Both the position numbers and the translations under genes were made by a program. A stretch of 12,509 nt of DNA from positions 1 to 12,509 of the forward strand of contig PCVQ01000040.1 of the NCBI GenBank assembly GCA_002796025.1. Direction: 5' to 3'. The notes under the pieces are model-generated. The model saw nothing but the letters and a program-made list of their open reading frames with translations, had not been told where the DNA came from and did not search any database. This DNA comes from Candidatus Peregrinibacteria bacterium CG11_big_fil_rev_8_21_14_0_20_46_8. Its GTDB lineage: Bacteria; Patescibacteriota; Gracilibacteria; UBA1369; UM-FILTER-53-11. Of the stretch, positions 6,456 through 12,509 are shown one piece after another (positions within the stretch are counted from its first letter, which is position 1; the number at the start of each line of letters is the position of its first letter).

Positions 6456-6925
6456 TATTTTTCACTTTTAAGCATAACAATATCCTCCAAAATCTCTTTT
6501 GCATGCGCCTCGGGCTTCACCTTTTCGTAGATTTTTTTAATTTTGCCTTCGGGATTAATAAGAAAAGACATTCGGTGAATACCCATATGTTTTTTGCCCA
6601 TAAAAGTTTTCTCTCCCCAAACATCGTACGCCTTTGCAGCCTTTGTCTGGTCATCGGCCAAAATCGTAAACGGCAAATTATATTTTTCTGCAAATTTTTT
6701 GTGGCTCTCAACGCTGTCTCTGCTAATCCCAAGAATCACCACCCCTCCATCTTCAAAATCGGCAAAGTTGTCGCGCATGCCGCACGCTTCTTTGGTACAG
6801 CCGGGCGTATCATCCTTTGGATAAAAATAAATCAGCACCCATTGGCCTCGGTACTGCTTGAGCGTATGCTCCTTTCCATACTGATCTTTGAGCTGAAATT
6901 CCGGCGCATCATGTCCAAGTTGCAT
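6455..6925 (-). CDS. bcp: Peroxiredoxin of the Bcp/PrxQ type (thioredoxin-dependent peroxidase)
   Basis: 156 residues from ATG 6925, the usual Bcp length. It reduces hydrogen peroxide and alkyl hydroperoxides with thiol reductants in the cytosol. It opens MQLGHDAPEFQLKDQYG, followed by the peroxidatic site YFYPKDDTPGCTKEACGMRD with C43 (peroxidatic) and C48 (resolving, five residues on), the signature of two-Cys PrxQ-type Bcp proteins. The later RMSFLINPEGKI strand also fits. An upstream in-frame GTG at 6940 would add five residues (MYTVS), but the family normally begins at the later methionine. It is first of the overlapping bcp-nfo-FMN reductase-Rieske set. TACACT six bases before the ATG could be a -10 of a leaderless promoter; this is uncertain. 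Confidence 0.95.
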   Translation of the reverse strand: MQLGHDAPEFQLKDQYGKEHTLKQYRGQWVLIYFYPKDDTPGCTKEACGMRDNFADFEDGGVVILGISRDSVESHKKFAEKYNLPFTILADDQTKAAKAYDVWGEKTFMGKKHMGIHRMSFLINPEGKIKKIYEKVKPEAHAKEILEDIVMLKSEK

Positions 6926-6963
6926 GCTCACAGTGTACACACAAAATATGCAAAACTAAATAC

Positions 6964-7152
6964 TTACTGAACATCAGCCAATTGTTGCCTTAAAACATCT
7001 ATGCGCCTTTTCATCTCTGCTTCGCTTAATTGCGGAACTTTCGGCTCAGGCTTATTAATTTCAAATTTTTGACTCAACCATTCTCGAGCTGCTTCGGCTC
7101 CATCTCCTTCTTGCATTGAATCAAAATCTGGTAGTGGTATACGTTTAGACAT
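6964..7152 (-). CDS. Hypothetical small protein, 62 residues
   Basis: I do not recognise a family. The sequence has a proline- and acid-rich N-terminus (RIPLPDFDSMQEGDGAEAA), a short predicted helix containing REWLSQKFEI, a proline-rich linker (KPEPKVPQL) and a C-terminal charged helix (SEAEMKRRIDVLRQQLADV) that could form a coiled coil. There is no membrane segment or cysteine. It lies between tRNA-Leu and bcp, 38 bases before the bcp ATG, in the same direction. The codon-like composition and ATG start at an uncluttered position make a real gene likely, but short length keeps confidence moderate. A role as a small adaptor is only a guess. Confidence 0.55.
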   Translation of the reverse strand: MSKRIPLPDFDSMQEGDGAEAAREWLSQKFEINKPEPKVPQLSEAEMKRRIDVLRQQLADVQ

Positions 7153-7214
7153 ATAATTGGGTTTTAAAATTCCACAAAAATTAAGCCTTAGAATAATAAT
7201 AATGAAGAGCTTAC

Positions 7215-7242
7215 ATTTTGCCTAATTTTACCTTTTTGTCAA
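7215..7242 (-). promoter_or_regulatory. Possible promoter between tRNA-Leu and the 62-residue gene
   Basis: Perfect TTGACA -35 (7242 to 7237, minus strand) begins five bases after the tRNA CCA end. A 16-base spacer leads to CAAAAT (7220 to 7215, four of six matches to TATAAT). The leader to the ATG at 7152 would be about 55 bases and contains an (AAT)4 run at 7192-7203. It could drive the 62-residue gene and the bcp operon. The weak -10 limits confidence. Confidence 0.3.
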
Positions 7243-7246
7243 TGCC

Positions 7247-7331
7247 TGGTGCCCAGGGAGAGACTCGAACTCTCACGGGTTGCCCCACTAGCTCCTAAGG
7301 CTAGCGTGTCTACCAATTCCACCACCTGGGC
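7247..7331 (-). tRNA. tRNA-Leu (anticodon UAG)
   Basis: 85 bases with the CCA end encoded. Acceptor stem GCCCAGG pairs with CCTGGGC, followed by ACCA. The D arm contains GAATTGGTAGA closed by GTG/CAC. Anticodon stem CTAGC/GCTAG encloses loop CTTAGGA, giving anticodon TAG, read as UAG, for CUA and other CUN leucine codons; G follows the anticodon. A long variable arm (GGGG-CAA-CCC) marks it as class II, as expected for leucine. T arm GAGAG/CTCTC has loop TTCGAGT. It begins 14 bases after the ABC transporter stop and on the same strand, so it may be processed out of a joint transcript. Confidence 0.97.
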
Positions 7332-7345
7332 GCACAAAGCGCATT

Positions 7346-9127
7346 CTATTCTAAATACCCACCAACCTGCAACTCCCAGAGCTTTTTATATAAGCTTCCC
7401 TCCTTTTTCATTAAAATTGCGTGGCTGCCGGACTCCACAACTCGCCCCTCTTCCAGCACTAAAATACGGTCCACATTCACAATAGTGGATAAGCGGTGCG
7501 CAATTACAAACGTCGTCTTATTGCGCATCAAATTTTGCAGCGCGTCTTGAATCAATTTTTCGGATTCGGAATCCAGACTGCTTGTCGCTTCATCTAAAAT
7601 TAAAATACGCGTGTTGCTGAGAATAGCGCGGGCAATCGCAATGCGCTGCCGCTGGCCGCCGCTCAACTTTACACCGCGTTCACCAACAAACGTATCGTAC
7701 TTTTGCGGAAATTTCTCGATAAAATCGTGGCAGAAGGCCAGTTTTGCCGCAGCAACCACTTCTTCATCAGAGGCATTTCGCCGGCCATAGCGGATATTGT
7801 CCTTTAAACTGCGGTGAAACAAAATAGGATCTTGCGGCACCAGCGCAATCTGCGCGCGCAAACTATTTTGGGTAACTTTTGCAATATTCTGTTCATCAAT
7901 CAAAATTGCACCCGACTTAACATCGAACAAACGCAAGAGCAGCTTTACAATTGTACTTTTCCCGCCGCCGGACGGACCGATAAGCGCGACCTTTTCGCCG
8001 GGCTTTACATTAAACGACAAATCATTCAGTACGCCGGTCTCTTCATCGTACGCAAATGTCACATTTTTAAATTCAACCTTGCCGCGGCTGATACTGAGTG
8101 GCTGCGCTTTCTTTGCATCCTTTACTTCAAAAGGCGTATCAAACATTTCGGTCATCTCTTCGGCATCCGCCAAACGCTCATAGAGCGTACGCACCACACG
8201 TCCAAAATCCCAAAGCTGCCGGAACATTTCTAATAAGTATCCCTGCAGTAAGACAAAAGTACCAATAGAAATCAGGCCATCGTCCCATAATTGAATTGCA
8301 AAATACATTACAAAAAAATTCAGCGCGACCATCAATGCACCTTGCACAACTTCTATATGTCCGTTAAAGAGCCAGGCAACAAGCGTTTTGTCGTACCAAT
8401 GCCTTGTTACTTTTTGAAAACCGCGATTCTCATCCGGCAGGGCAGAAAAGAGCTTAATATTAATGTTATTTGTAATTGTATCGGCAAGATAGCCAGTAAC
8501 ACGCGTATCGGCCTTAACTTTTGGAAGGTCATATTTTTTTAGTTTATAAATCGAGAGAAAATAATTCACGATTAAAAATGCCGTACACCAAACAACCACT
8601 GCAATGCCGAGAATTTTATCTATAGTAAAGAGAACGACTGCGACAATGGTAACGCGCAGCGCAGTAGGCAAGAGATCAAAAATCACTCTGTCTATAATAT
8701 CTTCAAATGAGCGCACCATTCGGTTTACGCGCTTCACAAGCGAGCCGACAAATTCACTATTAAAGAAATTGTATGAGTGATGATGTAAAAAATTAAAACA
8801 CTCATCATTAATTTCTTTCATCACGCGCGATTCCAAAAAAATCATACAATACACTGCGACTTTCCAAGTTGCCCAAGCTACGATATCAACTGCCAAAATT
8901 AAAAAAAGAATTTGGATAAGTTTGTCATAGATAGTTGCATGCGCCTGGCCGGAAGCTAATGTATCGACCAATTCTTTATACAGAAAAGGCATAGCCATAG
9001 CCGAGACGATACCGAGGGTTACAAAGGTTATAACACCGGCCGTCAGCCATGGATGCTGTGCCAGATGCTTGCGATAATAGGTAAGCGTTAAACGCGTGGT
9101 GCGCTTCATAAGCGATGATTTTGACAT
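7346..9127 (-). CDS. ABC transporter half-exporter (membrane domain fused to ATP-binding domain)
   Basis: 593 residues in the MsbA/multidrug-exporter layout. The N-terminal membrane region (about 25-310) has six hydrophobic helices, and the ATP-binding domain spans about 350-590. Seen motifs are Walker A GPSGGGKST (384-392), Q-loop VPQDPILF (430-437), signature LSGGQRQRIAIARA (488-501), Walker B ILILDEATSSLD (508-519) and H-loop H544 in IAHRLST, all intact. It should act as a homodimer or pair with another half-transporter in the cytoplasmic membrane, exporting lipid, peptide or drug; the substrate cannot be told. The start MSKSSLMKRTTR gives a short basic N-terminus. It is divergent from dinB, with tRNA-Leu 14 bases downstream. 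Confidence 0.95.
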   Translation of the reverse strand: MSKSSLMKRTTRLTLTYYRKHLAQHPWLTAGVITFVTLGIVSAMAMPFLYKELVDTLASGQAHATIYDKLIQILFLILAVDIVAWATWKVAVYCMIFLESRVMKEINDECFNFLHHHSYNFFNSEFVGSLVKRVNRMVRSFEDIIDRVIFDLLPTALRVTIVAVVLFTIDKILGIAVVVWCTAFLIVNYFLSIYKLKKYDLPKVKADTRVTGYLADTITNNINIKLFSALPDENRGFQKVTRHWYDKTLVAWLFNGHIEVVQGALMVALNFFVMYFAIQLWDDGLISIGTFVLLQGYLLEMFRQLWDFGRVVRTLYERLADAEEMTEMFDTPFEVKDAKKAQPLSISRGKVEFKNVTFAYDEETGVLNDLSFNVKPGEKVALIGPSGGGKSTIVKLLLRLFDVKSGAILIDEQNIAKVTQNSLRAQIALVPQDPILFHRSLKDNIRYGRRNASDEEVVAAAKLAFCHDFIEKFPQKYDTFVGERGVKLSGGQRQRIAIARAILSNTRILILDEATSSLDSESEKLIQDALQNLMRNKTTFVIAHRLSTIVNVDRILVLEEGRVVESGSHAILMKKEGSLYKKLWELQVGGYLE

Positions 9128-9158
9128 AAAAATACAGGACGGTCAAGCTGCGCATCGT

Positions 9159-9188
9159 ACTATACAGCTCGTATTCATCCCAAGACAA
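9159..9188 (-). promoter_or_regulatory. Candidate promoter of the ABC transporter gene
   Basis: On the minus strand TTGTCT (9188 to 9183), an 18-base spacer and TATAGT (9164 to 9159) form a reasonable sigma-70-type promoter. It predicts a leader of about 25 bases before the ATG at 9127. No Shine-Dalgarno site is evident in that leader. Confidence 0.45.
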
Positions 9189-9252
9189 AACAGCAATTTC
9201 TTGTATCTAATACGATAAAAAATACAATCTGTTACAAATTGCGGCCTTGTGC

Positions 9253-9268
9253 ATGAGTATACACTCAT
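9253..9268 (+). promoter_or_regulatory. Perfect palindromic operator candidate over the dinB promoter
   Basis: ATGAGT and ACTCAT arms (6 of 6) around ATAC form a 16-base dyad. Its last base is the first base of the TATACT -10 at 9268-9273, so a bound repressor would block the promoter. Since dinB is an SOS gene in many bacteria, a LexA-like or lineage-specific damage repressor is a plausible binder. The bases differ from the GAAC-N4-GTTC core at 1782-1793. Binding is inferred. Confidence 0.45.
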
Positions 9269-9273
9269 ATACT
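9268..9273 (+). promoter_or_regulatory. -10 element of a probable leaderless dinB promoter
   Basis: TATACT lies eight bases before the ATG at 9282, so the transcript would begin at or next to the start codon. A weak TTGTGC at 9247-9252 is the only -35 candidate and its 15-base spacing is short. No Shine-Dalgarno site exists between promoter and ATG. Confidence 0.45.
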
Positions 9274-9281
9274 ATATATGC

Positions 9282-10454
9282 ATGCGGGCTCTGCCAACTG
9301 TTTTTGCCCATATCGATGCCGACTGCTTCTTTGCTTCAATCGAGCTTATTGAGCGTCCTCACCTTAAAAATCACCCCGTAGTAGTCTGCACCCGAAACGA
9401 CGAACGGGGGATTGTAACTGCTGCAAATTATCCTGCGCGCCACTTTGGAATTCGTGCCGGAACACCTATCTATAAGTTAAGGGAACTTTGCCCTCAAGCC
9501 ATACGTTTGGAGCCGCACTTTCCGCTCTATCAAAAAATTTCACAACAAATGATAAAGATCCTGCAGGATTTTTCGCCAGCTGTTGAGCAGCGTTCAATTG
9601 ATGAAGCGTATCTCGATCTTACAGGCTTATGCACCATGTATCGCACCAATTATCGCGGCATTGCCGAGCGGATTCAACGCCGCATTATCGATGAATTAAA
9701 AATCACCATTTCAGTCGGCATTGCACCAACCAAAATTCTCGCAAAAATCGGATCAGGCTTTCACAAACCTTCAGGCATTACTGAAATTGCAGCAGAACAC
9801 ATCACTGAATTTCTCAAGGAAATTGCCGTGAAAAAAATTCCCGGGATCGGACGCAATGCTCAAGCCTTATTCGAAAAATTCAATATCGCAACTGCCTATG
9901 ATTTTGTTCATACCGTACATCTCGATGGCCTCTTAGGAAAGCGCGGCCGCGAACTTCGCAGCGAATTACTCGGCCAACAAATCTATAGTTTAGAGACAAA
10001 AATCGCCCCTCCAAAATCACTCTCCAATACTCGAACATTTGACGATTTCACCTCAAATAAAGATGCTATTTTTGATTTTTCCCTTTCTCTCTTAAGTGCA
10101 CTGCTGAGAAGGCTGCGCCGACACGGACTCGAAGCACGCCTCTTTTCTTTTTTTCTTATGACAAAATCCTTTAAAGTTTTTCATAGCCGGGTTCAGCTCT
10201 CTCATCATAGCGATGATGATCTTCTTTTTATTCGAGAATTCAAAAAACTTTTTGCGCAGCTTTTTCAGCCCGGCATATTTCGTAAAAGTGGCTTTTATCT
10301 TCATGACTTGCGGCCCAAAGGCGCTCATCAATACTCGCTATTCGATGAAAATTTAAGACCAACGCTCGGCCCCGCCCTAGATAAAATTCAAGATAGTTTT
10401 GGGTCAGATGCAATCTCTTGGGGCCTGCCTATCTTTACATTTGATAGAAAATAA
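9282..10454 (+). CDS. dinB: DNA polymerase IV (Y-family translesion polymerase)
   Basis: 390 residues from ATG 9282. It copies past damaged bases. Catalytic palm residues are D12 in HIDADCFFASIE and D107/E108 in RSIDEAYLDLT; F17 corresponds to the steric gate F13 of E. coli DinB. The fingers motif is TAANYPARHFGIRAGTP. Thumb sequence TKILAKIGSGFHKPSGI and helix-hairpin-helix KKIPGIG (184-190) follow, then a little-finger domain and a beta-clamp-binding peptide QYSLF (350-354) near the C-terminus. The frame extends upstream to a GTG at 9249, but those 11 codons (MHEYTLIYYIC) fall inside the palindrome and -10 element and are not conserved sequence, so ATG 9282 is chosen. It is divergent from the ABC gene and followed by 181 bases to the regulator gene. 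Confidence 0.96.
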   Translation: MRALPTVFAHIDADCFFASIELIERPHLKNHPVVVCTRNDERGIVTAANYPARHFGIRAGTPIYKLRELCPQAIRLEPHFPLYQKISQQMIKILQDFSPAVEQRSIDEAYLDLTGLCTMYRTNYRGIAERIQRRIIDELKITISVGIAPTKILAKIGSGFHKPSGITEIAAEHITEFLKEIAVKKIPGIGRNAQALFEKFNIATAYDFVHTVHLDGLLGKRGRELRSELLGQQIYSLETKIAPPKSLSNTRTFDDFTSNKDAIFDFSLSLLSALLRRLRRHGLEARLFSFFLMTKSFKVFHSRVQLSHHSDDDLLFIREFKKLFAQLFQPGIFRKSGFYLHDLRPKGAHQYSLFDENLRPTLGPALDKIQDSFGSDAISWGLPIFTFDRK

Positions 10455-10456
10455 AT

Positions 10457-10485
10457 TTGACATATTAAGAAATATTACATAAACT
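10457..10485 (+). promoter_or_regulatory. Promoter P1 upstream of the sigma4/HARE gene
   Basis: Perfect TTGACA at 10457-10462, exactly 17 bases, then TAAACT at 10480-10485 (four of six matches to TATAAT). It begins two bases after the dinB stop. The predicted start near 10492 gives a leader of about 144 bases. Confidence 0.5.
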
Positions 10486-10543
10486 ACATTCCTTTAGGTT
10501 GAGTTAATAGACGATATCCTTGCAAAAACCTCAACTTTCTGGC

Positions 10544-10572
10544 TTGACGCAATATTCAATTTCAAATAAAGT
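10544..10572 (+). promoter_or_regulatory. Promoter P2 upstream of the sigma4/HARE gene
   Basis: TTGACG at 10544-10549, 17-base spacer, TAAAGT at 10567-10572. Same architecture as P1 and 87 bases downstream of it, predicting a start near 10579 and a leader of about 56 bases without a Shine-Dalgarno site. Confidence 0.5.
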
Positions 10573-10635
10573 GAGATTCCAAATACGACTCAGCCCTCAA
10601 ACTAGCCACTTCATTACTTTTACACCCCTATTCCA

Positions 10636-11718
10636 ATGGACACAGATACTGCAAAATTGAATCTCGCAAAGATTCTTGAAGATATATTTCTCGTCCTCAC
10701 TGCAAAAGAAAAAGAAGTTATTATCAGCCGCTTCAGTTTAAATAACCAGCCGCGTCAAACACTCGAACATATTGGTCAGCGCTTTTCTGTTACCCGCGAG
10801 CGCATTCGCCAAATCGAAAAAATTGCGTTAAGTAAGCTTCGCCGAACCATCGAAAACACGAAACTTGTTGAAATTTCACGTATTGGGCAAGAGCTTTTGG
10901 CTGAACATGATGGCGTCTGTGTAGAAGACCGTCTTACGAGCGACATTCTCACGCGCCTTACCTCAACTGCCGAAGTCGATAGTCATATTGTAAAACTTGC
11001 GCTTACAATTTCTCCTAATTTTGTCCGCTCAGAGCGCAATGGTTTGCTCCGCCGCTACTGGCGTTTTAAAGAAATCAAGGAGGACGAACTTCTTGCTATC
11101 AGTTCGCTCATGCACCAAATTCTTGCTAAACGGAAAGAAACTGCACCGCAACAAGAGATTGCACAAGAAACTCAGAAGCAACTTCAGGAAAAGGGACGGA
11201 GCGCTTCGACTACGCGCATCTTGGCATTGATGGATATTGATATGCGCTTTAAGAAAGTAAAAGATGGTATTGGCTTAATGACATGGCGCCATATTAATCC
11301 GAAGTCTATCCGCGATAAAGCTTATATTATTTTAAAGAACGAAAATAAACCTTTGCACTTTGTGGAGATTGCCAATCGCATTACGGAAGCAGGGTTTGAT
11401 AAAAAAATAGTAACGACCCAAGCAGTACATAACGAACTCATTCGTGATGAGCACTTTGTGCTGGTTGGCCGTGGTTTGTATGCGCTGAAAGAATGGGGGT
11501 ACAAGCAGGGAACCGTTGCCGAAATTATTGAAGATCTTTTAAGCAAAAAAAGCCCGCTTACGAAACAGGAAATTATCGCCGGCGTTTTAAAACAGCGTCA
11601 TGTAAAGAAAGGAACAATCTCACTGAATCTCCAAAAAAATGCACAATTTGTGCGTGTTGGCCGTGCGGTATACTCGTTGGATGCAAGTAAAAAAGAGACC
11701 ATACCGGCTGCTGCATAA
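10636..11718 (+). CDS. Transcription regulator: sigma-70 region-4 domain plus HARE-type winged helices
   Basis: 360 residues. Residues 21-70 form a sigma-70 region 4 (LTAKEKEVIISRF, then HIGQRFSVTRERIRQIEKIALSKLRR), the helix-turn-helix that reads -35 elements. No region 2 or 3 is present, so it cannot melt promoters as an ordinary sigma factor. Residues 75-150 look like a further helical or winged-helix domain. Residues 224-290 (SIRDKAYIILKNENKPLHFVEIANRI to VGRGLYALKEWGY) match the HARE-HTH fold known from the RNA polymerase delta subunit, and 292-348 appear to repeat it, ending FVRVGRAVYSL. It probably binds DNA and RNA polymerase as a global accessory factor; this is inference. Two tandem promoters precede it and an intrinsic terminator follows. 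The domain calls are solid, the role is not known. Confidence 0.85.
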   Translation: MDTDTAKLNLAKILEDIFLVLTAKEKEVIISRFSLNNQPRQTLEHIGQRFSVTRERIRQIEKIALSKLRRTIENTKLVEISRIGQELLAEHDGVCVEDRLTSDILTRLTSTAEVDSHIVKLALTISPNFVRSERNGLLRRYWRFKEIKEDELLAISSLMHQILAKRKETAPQQEIAQETQKQLQEKGRSASTTRILALMDIDMRFKKVKDGIGLMTWRHINPKSIRDKAYIILKNENKPLHFVEIANRITEAGFDKKIVTTQAVHNELIRDEHFVLVGRGLYALKEWGYKQGTVAEIIEDLLSKKSPLTKQEIIAGVLKQRHVKKGTISLNLQKNAQFVRVGRAVYSLDASKKETIPAAA

Positions 11719-11740
11719 AAACATTATAGAAAAATTTCTT

Positions 11741-11771
11741 AGCCCTGCCGATTAAATCCGGCGGGGCTTTT
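11741..11771 (+). terminator. Intrinsic terminator after the sigma4/HARE gene
   Basis: Arms AGCCCTGCCG and CGGCGGGGCT form a 10-bp GC-rich stem (one T-G wobble) with an 8-base loop, followed by TTTT. It lies 22 bases after the stop at 11718. The T-tract runs directly into the extended -10 of the next gene. Confidence 0.88.
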
Positions 11772-11779
11772 GCTATACT
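11771..11779 (+). promoter_or_regulatory. Extended -10 promoter of a probable leaderless Na/Pi cotransporter mRNA
   Basis: TGC-TATACT is an extended -10 (TGn plus TATACT). It ends seven bases before the ATG at 11787, placing the transcript start at or beside the ATG. The -35 region is occupied by the terminator stem, consistent with an extended -10 promoter that needs no -35. Confidence 0.5.
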
Positions 11780-11786
11780 ATGCGTC

Positions 11787-12509
11787 ATGGAACTTCTCTT
11801 CATGCTTGCTGGCGGCCTTGGGCTATTTTTGTATGGCATGAATGAGATGAGCAGAGGGTTGCAGCAAATTGCCGGCGCACGGCTAAAACTCATTCTTCAA
11901 ACTCTCACGCAAAATCGCTTTGTGGGCGTCTTAACCGGAACAGTTGCGACTGCTGTTTTGCAATCGAGTTCGGTCATGACTGTTATGGTTGTGAGCTTTG
12001 TGAATGCAAATCTCATGAGTTTGGCACAGGCGATTTCGGTTATTATTGGTGCTAATATTGGTACGACAATAACGGCACAAATTATCGCATTTAACGTTGA
12101 AGAATTTGCACTGCCGATTATTGCCGTAGGAGCTGCCGTTGCTTTATTCAGTAAAAGAGACAGGCTAAAAGCACTCGGCAATACAGTATTCGGCTTCGGT
12201 ATTCTTTTTTATGGCTTCTTTTTAATGAGCAGTGCCTTTGAGCCATTTGGACAAGATCCGGCTTTCCATGATTTCTTTACAAGATTTAGCGACCAGCCAC
12301 TCTTGGGTCTTGTTATCGGATTGCTGGTTACGATTGTTGCACAGTCGAGTTCATTGACCATCGGTATTACCATCGCCCTGGCGCATAGCGGACTCATCAC
12401 ATTTCCGGAATCTCTCCCTTTGACTATTGGTATTAATATAGGCTCTACGGTTACTGCAAATATTGCCGCAATTCCCGGCAGCTATGTTGCTAAGCAAGCA
12501 GCACGAGCC
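11787..12509 (+). CDS. Na+/phosphate cotransporter family protein (NptA/PhoU-associated type), N-terminal part
   Basis: 241 codons visible without a stop, running off the right edge. Hydrophobic membrane protein with the PF02690-type inverted duplication: first half GGLGLFLYGMNEMSRGLQQ, then the ATAVLQSSSVMTVMVV motif and IIGANIGTTITAQII; second half VTIVAQSSSLTIGITIAL and TIGINIGSTVTANIAAI. The paired QSSS sequences form the substrate and sodium site in this family. Bacterial members take up phosphate with sodium, though some are annotated only as PhoU-domain proteins; a C-terminal PhoU-like domain may lie beyond the window. The ATG is preceded by TATACT at a leaderless distance and no Shine-Dalgarno site. 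It starts 19 bases after the terminator stem of the regulator gene and is transcribed separately. Confidence 0.93.
   Translation, partial: MELLFMLAGGLGLFLYGMNEMSRGLQQIAGARLKLILQTLTQNRFVGVLTGTVATAVLQSSSVMTVMVVSFVNANLMSLAQAISVIIGANIGTTITAQIIAFNVEEFALPIIAVGAAVALFSKRDRLKALGNTVFGFGILFYGFFLMSSAFEPFGQDPAFHDFFTRFSDQPLLGLVIGLLVTIVAQSSSLTIGITIALAHSGLITFPESLPLTIGINIGSTVTANIAAIPGSYVAKQAARA

Noticed and set aside
6449..6970. Plus-strand frame of 173 codons opposite bcp
   Set aside because: Antisense to a peroxiredoxin with intact active site; no homology features and no plausible promoter.
7814..8542. Plus-strand frames of 139 and 83 codons inside the ABC transporter gene
   Set aside because: Antisense shadows of a gene with intact Walker and signature motifs; compositions are not protein-like.
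9249..9281. Upstream GTG extension of dinB adding 11 residues
   Set aside because: The extra codons coincide with the palindrome and -10 element and do not resemble DinB N-termini; ATG 9282 fits the family.
10496..10537. Weak inverted repeat GTTGAG ... CTCAAC after dinB as a terminator or small RNA
   Set aside because: The stem is about 8 bp with a wobble, the loop is 26 bases and the T-tract is only three residues; not convincing.
1..12509. CRISPR arrays, transposases, integrases or phage genes
   Set aside because: No regularly spaced repeats, terminal inverted repeats or mobile-element motifs were seen in any frame.

Overview
The window looks like chromosome from a small-genome bacterium, most likely a member of the Candidate Phyla Radiation (Patescibacteria). 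This is an inference from four things: moderately AT-rich DNA, tightly packed and often overlapping genes, few recognisable Shine-Dalgarno sites, and a protein joining a sigma-70 region-4 helix-turn-helix to HARE-type winged helices (10636-11718), an arrangement I associate with that group. TGA is used as a stop (ends at 2949, 3173 and 3799), so the recoded-UGA lineages are unlikely. No insertion sequence, prophage gene, integrase or CRISPR array is visible, and no gene-free stretch exceeds 300 bases.

Layout. Bases 1-1277 (minus) hold the N-terminal third of the replicative polymerase DnaE, preceded two bases away by a small membrane protein gene (DUF5665-like). A 193-base divergent spacer (1625-1817) carries a G-tract cluster, a hairpin beside the membrane-protein start, and a 26-base inverted repeat with a GAAC-N4-GTTC core. 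That repeat sits at the promoter of an unrecognised 168-residue protein (1818-2324, plus). From 2386 to 9127 everything is on the minus strand. In transcription order it is: an ABC exporter half-transporter, tRNA-Leu(UAG), a 62-residue hypothetical protein, peroxiredoxin Bcp, endonuclease IV, an NADPH-dependent FMN reductase, a ferric-reductase-type membrane protein fused to a Rieske domain, a DUF5678-like small protein, a retropepsin-like protease, a YggU/DUF167 protein and an RBBP9/YdeN-type serine hydrolase.

From 9282 onward the genes are on the plus strand: DNA polymerase IV (dinB), the sigma4/HARE regulator behind two tandem promoters and followed by a clear intrinsic terminator, and the start of a Na+/phosphate cotransporter-family gene that runs off the right edge.

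How the genes may work together. Bcp, endonuclease IV, FMN reductase and the Rieske/ferric-reductase protein overlap or nearly touch and form a coherent redox-defence and oxidative-DNA-damage unit. DinB and DnaE are the bypass and replicative polymerases. The regulatory DNA is also notable: dinB and the cotransporter gene have a TATACT -10 element only 7-8 bases before the ATG, which predicts leaderless mRNAs. dinB additionally carries a perfect palindrome over its promoter.
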